Shown piece after piece: positions 6,197-13,402 of a stretch of DNA of 21,690 bases (the stretch's first letter is position 1; each line of letters starts with the position of its first letter). The translations under genes were made by a program, and so were the position numbers. This DNA is from JAAXTT01 sp964530215 (GTDB taxonomy: Bacteria; Bacillota; Desulfotomaculia; Desulfotomaculales; Desulfocucumaceae), in assembly GCA_964530215.1 (NCBI GenBank), contig CAZHAJ010000015.1, positions 1 through 21,690 on the forward strand, given 5' to 3'. The notes below the pieces were generated by a model. It searched no databases. It was not told the DNA's origin and was given only the letters and a program-made list of their open reading frames with translations.

Positions 6197-7039
6197 TTAA
6201 ATTCTCATGCTGCGAAGCTTCTGAACTCTATCTTGAATAGGTGGATGAGTACTGAATAGTTTTGCCATTGAAGCCCCGGATAAAGGATTGACTATAAACA
6301 GATGCGAGGTGGCAGGATTTACCGGCATCGGAATACGATGAGCAGCAGATTCCAACTTCAACAAAGCATTGGCTAAACCGTCAGGAGAGCCGGCAATGCG
6401 AGCTCCGGTATCATCCGCTCCGAACTCCCTTGAACGGGAAATCGCCAACTGAATGATCATGGCTGCTATGGGAAATATAATAGCCATGAGCAGTGCTCCT
6501 ATTAAGCCTCCGCCGCCTTCATCATCACTTCGGCCCGTTCCTAAAATCGCACCCCACTTAATAACACTGCCGATCATTGATATGGCACCGGCTAAAGTGG
6601 CGGCAATGGTACCCACCAACACGTCCCTGTTCTTAATATGACCTAATTCGTGAGCCAGTACTCCTTCAACTTCCGATCTGTTCAACAGTCTCATTAACCC
6701 CTCGGTAACCGCCACCGCAGAGTTTGACGGGTTTCTGCCGGTAGCAAATGCATTGGGCTGATCTGAAGGAGTAACATAAAGCTTGGGCATCGGCATCCCA
6801 GCCCTTTGGGTCAGTTTCCTTACTATATCATAAAGTTCCGGGGATTCGGTTTCGGACACAGGATAAGACCTAGTCATTTTTATGGCAATTTTATCACTAT
6901 AAAAATACCCGATAAAATTCATAAAGATAGCGATAATCAGAAATAATGTAGCCCCGGATGTGCCTCCGATGGCATTTCCCATCATAACCAACAATATCGA
7001 CATAATACCCATTAATAACCCGACTTTAAGAGCATTCAT
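6197..7039 (-). CDS. htpX: HtpX-type membrane zinc metalloprotease
   Basis: HtpX (peptidase family M48) cuts damaged membrane proteins from the cytoplasmic side of the membrane. All key parts are visible in 280 residues: membrane segments at about 4-22 and 28-46; the zinc motif HELGH (130-134, in VLAHELGHIKNRD); two more membrane segments at about 144-164 and 178-200; and the third ligand E205 in SRSREFGADDTGA. Length fits the family. GGAGGTG lies five bases before the ATG. It is followed by a possible small membrane ORF and is preceded by a 170-base intergenic region with a TATAAT at 7152-7147 but no clear -35 box. A role in membrane-protein quality control is inferred from the family. Confidence 0.95.
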   Translation of the reverse strand: MNALKVGLLMGIMSILLVMMGNAIGGTSGATLFLIIAIFMNFIGYFYSDKIAIKMTRSYPVSETESPELYDIVRKLTQRAGMPMPKLYVTPSDQPNAFATGRNPSNSAVAVTEGLMRLLNRSEVEGVLAHELGHIKNRDVLVGTIAATLAGAISMIGSVIKWGAILGTGRSDDEGGGGLIGALLMAIIFPIAAMIIQLAISRSREFGADDTGARIAGSPDGLANALLKLESAAHRIPMPVNPATSHLFIVNPLSGASMAKLFSTHPPIQDRVQKLRSMRI

Positions 7040-7209
7040 ACAAACACCTCCATGTTGATTAAATTTAAAGAGAATAAGTTAAGAAATTTCTATCAACATT
7101 CTTTAATATCTATCCAGATATAACTTAACATTATAGCTTTTAAATAATTATACCTTAACCAATAGCCCATCCGCAATACCCAGTGCTTGTCAACCTATAT
7201 GGAGAGACA

Positions 7210-8601
7210 TTAAAGACGTTCCTGGACTCTAATATTTCCCCTGGCATGAGACGCAAAGATTCCCAAGGTGCATAATACAGTAAAGACAATAAAGATTGTC
7301 CTACTGCTTTTTATCAGTAATTGCGAATAAACCGAGCTCAATTCTACGTTTCCTACATAAAAAGCCAAAACTAAAGTTACCACCGCCATACTAATTGCCT
7401 GCCCGGTAAGCCTCATGGTTCCGAGGGTGGAAGATGCCACCCCATAATGTTTTTTCTCTACAGAACTCATAACTGCGTTTGTGTTGGGGGAAGAGAATAA
7501 TGCAAAACCTGTTCCCAGAAGTGTCAGATTAAATACTATCAGCCAAATGGACATGGAAATATTTATCCAACAAAAGATAAGCAAGCCCAAAGCTGTAACC
7601 GTCATTCCCCAAGATGATACAATTCTTGGCTCCACCCGATCTGAAAGTCTCCCAAAAAAAGGTGACAAAAGAGCCATGATCACCGGTTGTATCAACAAAA
7701 TTTGACCTGCATACTGGGAGTTATAGCCCAGTACTACCTGAAGATGCAGGGAAAGCAGAAAACCCACTGCAAATGTCGCGCTATAGTTAATTAAAGCAGC
7801 AAAATTAGAGAAAAGAAATGTTATGTTTTTACTGAGTAGGGAAGTATCTAATATGGGTTGTTTCAGGTTTCTTTCATACAGTACGAAGGAAACAATCATA
7901 ACAACGCCCAGCACAACCATATATTTTGCCCAGTTTATGGTTGCCACTGAAGATATCCCATACATAAACAAAATGATGCCGGTTGAGTAAAAGACTGACC
8001 CCAGCAAATCAAATTTTTCTCCCTTGGCTCCATACCATTCTTTTTTCATCTTTGCTGAAGTCAAAAACAGCGTTAATAAACTTAGTATAGAAACAAAATA
8101 AAAAATGGAATGCCAACCCAGTTGGTGATTCATCCATCCTCCCAATACAGGTCCCAGGGATAAACCTATATAAACCACAGCTATGTTTAATCCCAAGACT
8201 TTGCCTCTTTCCTGGGGAGGAAATACTGACGTAAGTATAGCCATGCTGGTTCCGAAAATCATGGCACTGCCTATGCCCTGAAGAACTCTAAAGGAGATCA
8301 AGGCCACAATTGACCAAGAAAGCCCACATAATATTGAAGAAATAAAGAAAATCAAAATTCCCGATAAAAACACTTTCCTTCTGCCGATAATATCCGCCAG
8401 TCTGCCAAAGGGCAGTAAAAAAGCTGCTGAGGAAAGAAGATAACCGGTAACCACCCAGCTTAAAAGTAAAGTGGTGGTATTAAACTCTTTGCCTATGGAA
8501 GGCACCGCCAAATTTATGGCGCTGCCCACAAAGGGGGTGAGAAATGATGCTGACATTGCTATTATTAGAGCATATCTTTTTACTGAATTACTCTCAACCA
8601 T
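7210..8601 (-). CDS. MFS drug/solute exporter, DHA2 (EmrB/QacA) type
   Basis: This 463-residue protein is a proton-driven exporter with about 14 hydrophobic segments. Motif A appears after the second helix (GRLADIIGRRKVFLSG, near residue 66). Antiporter motif C is seen in VVYIGLSLGPVLGGWMNHQ. The second half has GRLSDRVEP and a long hydrophobic C-terminal region, which fits the 14-helix DHA2 group rather than the 12-helix DHA1 group. The ATG has GGAGG five bases upstream. The methyltransferase gene ends only 42 bases upstream on the same strand, so the two may be co-transcribed. The substrate cannot be predicted. No TetR or MarR regulator is nearby, unlike many drug pumps of this class. Confidence 0.88.
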   Translation of the reverse strand: MVESNSVKRYALIIAMSASFLTPFVGSAINLAVPSIGKEFNTTTLLLSWVVTGYLLSSAAFLLPFGRLADIIGRRKVFLSGILIFFISSILCGLSWSIVALISFRVLQGIGSAMIFGTSMAILTSVFPPQERGKVLGLNIAVVYIGLSLGPVLGGWMNHQLGWHSIFYFVSILSLLTLFLTSAKMKKEWYGAKGEKFDLLGSVFYSTGIILFMYGISSVATINWAKYMVVLGVVMIVSFVLYERNLKQPILDTSLLSKNITFLFSNFAALINYSATFAVGFLLSLHLQVVLGYNSQYAGQILLIQPVIMALLSPFFGRLSDRVEPRIVSSWGMTVTALGLLIFCWINISMSIWLIVFNLTLLGTGFALFSSPNTNAVMSSVEKKHYGVASSTLGTMRLTGQAISMAVVTLVLAFYVGNVELSSVYSQLLIKSSRTIFIVFTVLCTLGIFASHARGNIRVQERL

Positions 8602-8643
8602 TATTGCCTCCGATAATATCCTATGTAATATTGCCTGCCTTTA

Positions 8644-9792
8644 TTAATCAAGCGGTTTTTTTCTTGGCGGCCTCGGTCCGAAATATTGAAATAGGTTACA
8701 TTGTATTCTGCCATTATAAAGCTTTCTCTTTTTATCTGCAGGGAATCCAAATAACTTCTCAAAATCGGGGTGGGAAGTTAGTATGTAATAGGACCACGTA
8801 TCCAATTCTTTAAACACCCTGCCCATTTCCCGATATAAAGAGTTAACCTCCTGCTGCTCACCAATTCTGATCCCATAAGGAGGATTGCAGAAGATATAGC
8901 CATATTTATATCGGGAACGAAGCTGTGCCACCGCTCTCTCCTGAAAAGTGACAATTTCGTTTACACCCGCTTGAGCGGCATGATAACGAGCTAAACTCAA
9001 AACTTTATTGTCAATATCGTAGCCTTGAATATTAAGTTCCTGCCCACGGTTAATTTTGTCCTGGGCTTCCTCCCTTGCTGTTTCCCACAGCTTGGACGTC
9101 ACTATTGGCCACCTTTCCGCATCAAATTGTCTTTTGAGTCCGGGAGCCATTGACATTCCTATAAGAGCAGCCTCAATGGGCAATGTGCCTGAGCCGCAAA
9201 AGGGATCAATAAGTATCCGGTCCGGATACCACCTGGCAAGCAAAATCATGGCTGCCGCCAGTGTCTCCCTTAAAGGAGCATCACTGCCCAGCTTGCGATA
9301 ACCTCTCTTATGCAGTCCTGCACCGCTGGTGTCTATAGTGAGGGTAGCAATGTCTTTTAGTAAAGCCACCTCCACCCTATATCTGGGCCCGGTTTCGGAA
9401 AACCATTCTTGACGATAATATTTTTTCATCTTTTCAACAATCGCCTTTTTAACAATTGCCTGGCAATCAGGAACGCTGAAAAGCTTTGAATTTATTGACT
9501 TACCCACCACCGGAAAACTGGCATCACCAGGTAGCCAGTCAGGCCAAGGTAAAACCTTGGTTTGCTCAAAGAGTTCTTCAAAGGATTGGGCTTTAAATTC
9601 TCCCATTTTCAATAAAACTCTGTCGGCAGTTCTTAACCACAAGTTTGATCGGCAAATCCCCTGGGGATCTGCCGAATAGGTTACCTTTCCGTTTTCCACC
9701 TGCACATCCTGGAAGCCCAAATCCCTTACTTCCCTAGCTACTACAGCTTCAAGACCGAAGGCAGAGGTGGCAATCAGCTTTATTTTTGTCAT
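8644..9792 (-). CDS. THUMP-domain class I RNA methyltransferase, RlmL/YpsC-like
   Basis: This enzyme transfers a methyl group from S-adenosylmethionine to RNA, probably the N2 of a guanosine in 23S rRNA as in RlmL. A THUMP RNA-binding region covers about residues 50-155. The catalytic domain follows, with the SAM loop DPFCGSGT (196-203) and the amino-methyltransferase motif NPPYG (303-307, in FCNPPYGIRIGE). I chose ATG 9792 (382 residues, MTKIKLIATSAFG) since GGAGG lies just upstream; another ATG at 9816 has no ribosome binding site. Length suits the single-methyltransferase form of Bacillota, not the fused RlmKL of Enterobacteria. The target base is inferred from family only. Confidence 0.9.
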   Translation of the reverse strand: MTKIKLIATSAFGLEAVVAREVRDLGFQDVQVENGKVTYSADPQGICRSNLWLRTADRVLLKMGEFKAQSFEELFEQTKVLPWPDWLPGDASFPVVGKSINSKLFSVPDCQAIVKKAIVEKMKKYYRQEWFSETGPRYRVEVALLKDIATLTIDTSGAGLHKRGYRKLGSDAPLRETLAAAMILLARWYPDRILIDPFCGSGTLPIEAALIGMSMAPGLKRQFDAERWPIVTSKLWETAREEAQDKINRGQELNIQGYDIDNKVLSLARYHAAQAGVNEIVTFQERAVAQLRSRYKYGYIFCNPPYGIRIGEQQEVNSLYREMGRVFKELDTWSYYILTSHPDFEKLFGFPADKKRKLYNGRIQCNLFQYFGPRPPRKKPLD

Positions 9793-9885
9793 ATTTCCTC
9801 CATATTCATATTTCATGCAATTTAAATCTTCGCTATTATCAAGTACTTTTCCTCCGGAGCACCCGGAATATGCTTTTTAAGTTCC

Positions 9886-9923
9886 ATAAGCAAAAGCCAC
9901 CGCTAAGCGGTGGCTTTGCTTAT
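9886..9923 (-). terminator. Strong hairpin closing the thiamine operon
   Basis: Two arms of 17-18 bases, including AAGCCACCGC and GCGGTGGCTT, form a long stem around TTA with a single bulged base. The stop codon of the ATPase gene lies within the outer end of the first arm. The T-run after the GC-rich core on the minus strand is short (GGCTTTTGC), but the stem is the strongest in the window. Confidence 0.8.
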
Positions 9924-10675
9924 GTCCCCTGGGCTAGAGCATTTAATAAGACATATTTAATCCTGATAAATTCCTCTTTAGAAATTAAAGAAGGTTCCTT
10001 TGGGTGTTGAAACGGAACTTTGATTTCTTCCCTCAAAGTCCCCGGTCGGGAACTAAGAAGAAAGATACTATCGGACAGAAAAATAGCTTCTTCTATATCA
10101 TGAGTTATAAAGATAATGGTTTTATTAAATTTGCTCCATATATCCTGAAGCCATCGCTGCATTTTAAACCTTGTGATGGCGTCCAAAGCACCAAAGGGTT
10201 CGTCCAAAAGCATTGTATCCCTGCCCGTTAGCAGCGTCCTCAACAATGCAGCCCTTTGGCTCATCCCGCCGGAAAGCTGATGTGGGTAACTATTTGCAAA
10301 ACCATCCAATCCGAAAAGAGGAAACAGTTCCAAAGCTTCTTCTTTAGCAATAGCCTTTTTTTTGCCGGAGATTTCCAAAGGCAGAATCACATTTTCCAGA
10401 ACGGTACGCCATGGCATAAGCAGTTCTTTCTGGGGCATATAAGATATATGCTTTACGGCATCAACCCCGGTAAAACCGTTAATTTGAATCTCACCTTCAT
10501 CAGGCATTAACAGACCACATATAATTTTAAGAATGGTACTTTTGCCACATCCGCTGGGTCCTATAATACTAACAAAGCTGCCTTTATCCACTTTCATTGA
10601 GAAATCACAAACAGCTTCCACTCGTCCTTCTTCAGTATCAAAACCCTTTGAGATGTTTGTCAGCTGCACACTCAT
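9920..10675 (-). CDS. thiZ: ABC transporter ATPase of the thiamine-precursor (ThiXYZ-type) system
   Basis: This 251-residue ATPase powers uptake with the lipoprotein and permease encoded upstream. Visible in order: Walker A GPSGCGKST (39-47), Q-loop Q82, signature LSGGM (134-138), Walker B LLDEP (156-160) and the switch histidine H192 in THDIEEA. The family is that of TauB/SsuB/ThiZ importers. The thiamine role comes from the operon, which has a TPP riboswitch, thiN and a THI5/NMT1-type binding protein. I chose ATG 10675, with GGAG eight bases upstream, over ATG 10696, which has none. It follows the lipoprotein gene after 30 bases and ends in a strong hairpin. If the permease is truly broken, this ATPase has no partner here. 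Confidence 0.88.
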   Translation of the reverse strand: MSVQLTNISKGFDTEEGRVEAVCDFSMKVDKGSFVSIIGPSGCGKSTILKIICGLLMPDEGEIQINGFTGVDAVKHISYMPQKELLMPWRTVLENVILPLEISGKKKAIAKEEALELFPLFGLDGFANSYPHQLSGGMSQRAALLRTLLTGRDTMLLDEPFGALDAITRFKMQRWLQDIWSKFNKTIIFITHDIEEAIFLSDSIFLLSSRPGTLREEIKVPFQHPKEPSLISKEEFIRIKYVLLNALAQGT

Positions 10676-10705
10676 TTTATTAGCTCCATTGCCCATTGAA
10701 TTTTT

Positions 10706-11695
10706 TTAAGGCAAAAATTTATTGGTAAAAGCCAGGTCAACATCAACATCGCCGGGGAGTAATTTGTGTTCGCTCATCCACCGGGTATAATTTTGCCAAA
10801 CCTCTTTCTTTTGCTCACCCCAACGGGGGGCATCATCTATATATCTAGGACTTAACCACCTTTGACTGCGCTTGACTAATTCAGAGTCAATTTCGGGCAC
10901 CTGACTTATAAGAATATCCGCGGCCTGATCCGGATTTTCCGCAGCGTATTGATACCCCATTGCACAAGCAGCCAGGAAATCCCGAACCAATTCAGGGGAA
11001 TCCTCTATCACCTGTTCTGTGGTAAACAGCACCGGCGTATAATAGTCTAAAGCCGGATCTAAATCCTTAACCATTATTGTATTTAGCGGCACACCTCTGA
11101 TCTCAGCCTCTATTCCGGTCCAAGCATAGAAAATCCAAGCAAAATCTATATCCCTGTTAATAACCGTAAAAAAATCTGAAGCTCCTATATTTATTATGTC
11201 TAACTTATCTGGATCGGCACCCGCTTTCAACATCACTGTTTTCAAGGTGGCCTCCTCAGACGCGGAGCCCCAGCCGCCATACTTCTTGCCTTCAAAATCC
11301 TTAGGATCCACAATGTTTAACTCTTTCTTTGAAGCAAATCCCGAAGTATTATGCTGAATCACCGAAGCAACGGAAACCACAGGAACACCGGCAGATCTCG
11401 CCATGGTTATTTCTTCCTGATGACTTACACCAAACTGTGCTTTTCCGGTAGCCACCAAATCCATGGCACTGCCCTGAGAAGGCTGAACAATATCAACTTC
11501 CAGTCCTTTTTCAGCAAAATAGCCCTTCTCCTTAGCAACATAAATCCCGGTATGATTGGTATTTGGAACCCAATCCAACATAAAGGTTACCTTTTTCATT
11601 TCTGGATCAACAGATGAGGAACTGCCGCATCCGGAAGCAGCTGCAAGACTTATAATCAATAATAATAGCAGAATTTTTTTACCCTTAATAAACAC
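10706..11695 (-). CDS. thiY: Thiamine-precursor-binding lipoprotein, NMT1/THI5-like (ThiY type)
   Basis: This 329-residue protein captures the substrate outside the membrane. A lipoprotein signal peptide (KILLLLLIISLAAASG) ends at C23, the likely lipid attachment site. The mature part opens with VTFMLDWVPNTNHTGIYVAK, the hallmark of the THI5/NMT1-like family that binds thiamine pyrimidine precursors such as HMP or formylaminopyrimidine. Further family-like features are YFAEKGLEVDIVQPSQG and KYGGWGSASEEATLK. The start is GTG 11695, with GGGGAGGAG five bases upstream. It lies 39 bases after the permease gene. Which pyrimidine is bound cannot be told from sequence; related proteins also bind riboflavin or other ligands, but the TPP riboswitch upstream favours a thiamine precursor. 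Confidence 0.88.
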   Translation of the reverse strand: MFIKGKKILLLLLIISLAAASGCGSSSSVDPEMKKVTFMLDWVPNTNHTGIYVAKEKGYFAEKGLEVDIVQPSQGSAMDLVATGKAQFGVSHQEEITMARSAGVPVVSVASVIQHNTSGFASKKELNIVDPKDFEGKKYGGWGSASEEATLKTVMLKAGADPDKLDIINIGASDFFTVINRDIDFAWIFYAWTGIEAEIRGVPLNTIMVKDLDPALDYYTPVLFTTEQVIEDSPELVRDFLAACAMGYQYAAENPDQAADILISQVPEIDSELVKRSQRWLSPRYIDDAPRWGEQKKEVWQNYTRWMSEHKLLPGDVDVDLAFTNKFLP

Positions 11696-11734
11696 GTAAA
11701 CTCCTCCCCAAAATATATTCGTGATTTTTAATAA

Positions 11735-12484
11735 CTATCTTTCCCCGCGATAATGCCAAGGAACGGTTACCCTAGCCAATACCTCCACCAACAAAAACAA
11801 CATCATACTTAAAACTACAATGGCGGTTATCGCCGCAAACACTCTTCCCATTTGAAAAGAGTGTGATGCTCTGGTTAAAACCACCCCCAAACCGTTGCTG
11901 GCGCCAAGCCATTCACCAATCACAGACGCCATAACACAATAAGTAGCAGATATTCTTAGCCCGCTGAAAAAAGAAGGTAAAGACGCAGGAATACGAGCTT
12001 TTTTGATTATTTGCTATCTGCAGGCACCCATTACTTTCATTAAATCAATCAGATCGCTATCCACCGCCTGCATTCCTGATATGACACTTACGGTAATTGG
12101 AAAAAAGCACACCAAAGTCACCACTAAAACTTTAGGAAGCAGACCGTACCCAAACCAGATAATAATCAGCGGAGCCAGCGTAATAATCGGTACAGTTTGG
12201 GATAACACCAGCAAAGGATAAAGTTTGGTACGCAGAGCCACCCAATAATCCATAACCAAAGCCAACATTACTCCTAATGCTGTAGCCAAAACAAACCCGG
12301 CCATAGCGGACATCAACGTATATCTGGCATTAAATAACAATAAATCAATATCATTAATTAAAGAAACCAGCACATCTGACGGAGCAGGCAACAGCCAAAT
12401 GGGAACATTGCCCACAACCACCCATAATTGCCAGATGGCAATAAAAATAGCTAAACCCCATAGGGAACTAAAATACCTAGTCAT
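11735..12484 (-). pseudogene. thiX: ThiX-type ABC transporter permease with an in-frame amber stop
   Basis: The 750-base frame would encode a normal 249-residue permease but has TAG at codon 157 (12016-12014). The parts on both sides are in the same frame and fit the family without gaps: VDSDLIDLMKVMGACR, stop, then QIIKKARIPASLPSFFSGLR. Homologues usually have a tryptophan here (GASRWQIF), and TGG to TAG is one base. The stop falls in the EAA loop that docks onto the ATPase, so the truncated product should not work. Both halves keep good hydrophobic helices and the rest shows no decay, so the change is recent, a sequence error, or is read through. AAGGTG lies five bases before ATG 12484. The gene follows thiN after 66 bases. 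Confidence 0.85.
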
Positions 12485-12550
12485 GTTAACACCTTTTATT
12501 CTTTAGTTTGCAATTTACTTTCATTATTTAATATAGAACCAACTACTCTC

Positions 12551-13177
12551 TTAAACAGAAAGCTCAACTTCACATAAAATCAATATTCCTTCCCGGACAG
12601 TGATTTCTGCAAAATCTGAAGCCACTTTATTACTTACCCCATAGGGCTTATTGGTTTCAAAAACTGCATTCTCCAGCTCCCAAAAGGAACCCCTGACATT
12701 TACACCTTCAGCCCTGCCGGACAGTGGTAGCAATGAGAAAATCTTACCTTTCCCCGATACCCGGCTCACGGAATCAGGGGTAACCAAACTTATACGATGT
12801 TTTTGGTCCAAAAGAAAAGCTTTGATACCTTTTGATGCGGGAGCAGACAAAAGATGTATATTAGCTAAAGTATGATCCAACCTGTCACCTAAACCTCCGT
12901 AAATCAAAATCTCTTTAGCTTTATGGTCTATTGCCAGCTGCAATGCCAATTCAGTATCCACCTGATCCTTATCTTTAGGGAATCTAATTAATTTGCTTCC
13001 TTTTTCTTGATAAATCCTTAATAGTTCCGGGTGGGAAGAATCCATATCCCCGATAATATAATGAGGAAAGATTCCCAATCTATCAGCATGCCGTATTCCA
13101 CCGTCAGCACAGATTAGCAAATCATAAGACTCAATACATCCCTCCATGGGACCACCGGCAATAATTACACATTTCAT
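12551..13177 (-). CDS. thiN: Thiamine pyrophosphokinase
   Basis: This 208-residue enzyme transfers pyrophosphate from ATP to thiamine, giving the cofactor TPP. Conserved motifs are all present: ICADGGIRHA (22-31), GDMDS (43-47), FPKDKDQVDTEL (66-77), GGLGDRLDHTLAN (94-106) and the C-terminal GVSN (180-183). I chose ATG 13177 because AAAGGG lies eight bases upstream; GTG 13186 and ATG 13183 are too close to that site. It is first in an operon with the ThiXYZ-type importer and sits directly behind a TPP riboswitch. The pathway implied is import of a thiamine precursor, completion elsewhere in the genome, and final activation by this kinase. The product feeds back through the riboswitch. Confidence 0.93.
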   Translation of the reverse strand: MKCVIIAGGPMEGCIESYDLLICADGGIRHADRLGIFPHYIIGDMDSSHPELLRIYQEKGSKLIRFPKDKDQVDTELALQLAIDHKAKEILIYGGLGDRLDHTLANIHLLSAPASKGIKAFLLDQKHRISLVTPDSVSRVSGKGKIFSLLPLSGRAEGVNVRGSFWELENAVFETNKPYGVSNKVASDFAEITVREGILILCEVELSV

Positions 13178-13202
13178 TCTCATCACCCTTTAAAAAGATA
13201 AA

Positions 13203-13231
13203 TAAAAAACGCACCGGATAAAGTGCGTTTT
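13203..13231 (-). terminator. Riboswitch-controlled terminator before thiN
   Basis: On the minus strand AAAACGCAC pairs with GTGCGTTTT around an eight-base loop, and a T-rich run (TTATTTATC) follows. It lies ten bases after the TPP aptamer and about 26 bases before the thiN start, the usual expression platform for control by premature termination when TPP is high. Confidence 0.85.
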
Positions 13232-13240
13232 AACAATCAT

Positions 13241-13325
13241 ATTCCCTACGCAGGCATTATCCCGATCAGGTTGAGGGTCAGGTGCTACACAGCCCTTTCT
13301 CAGCCCATTTCATGAGCTCCCCAAA
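13241..13325 (-). ncRNA. TPP riboswitch (THI element)
   Basis: The minus strand carries the conserved aptamer blocks in order: GGGGAGCTC at the 5' side, GGGCTGAGA, then ACCTGA repeated around a short arm (CACCTGACCC and CAACCTGATC), GGGATAATGCC and GCGTAGGGAA at the 3' side. These are the pyrimidine- and pyrophosphate-binding segments of the TPP class. It sits between a consensus promoter (13361-13389) and a terminator hairpin (13203-13231), so it should switch the thiN-thiXYZ operon off when TPP is abundant. Confidence 0.95.
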
Positions 13326-13360
13326 ATCAGATATATATTATTACCTAAAGTGTTTGAATA

Positions 13361-13389
13361 ATTATATCTTTTATAATGATTTATGACAA
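13361..13389 (-). promoter_or_regulatory. Sigma-A promoter of the thiamine operon
   Basis: TTGTCA (13389-13384), a 17-base spacer and TATAAT (13366-13361) point to a start of transcription near 13354, about 30 bases before the riboswitch aptamer. The -35 box begins 14 bases after the htpG stop codon and no terminator separates them, so some readthrough from htpG is possible. Confidence 0.8.
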
Positions 13390-13402
13390 GAGTATTTAAT
13401 GT

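Noticed and set aside
7188..7193. TTGACA on the minus strand upstream of htpX
   Set aside because: No -10 box at 16-18 bases; the TATAAT at 7152-7147 is 35 bases away. The htpX promoter remains unassigned.
11735..11932. Separate 65-residue membrane protein starting MASVIGEWLG
   Set aside because: It is the in-frame continuation of the permease gene beyond an amber codon; MASVIGEWLGAS is an internal ThiX-type segment and has no ribosome binding site.
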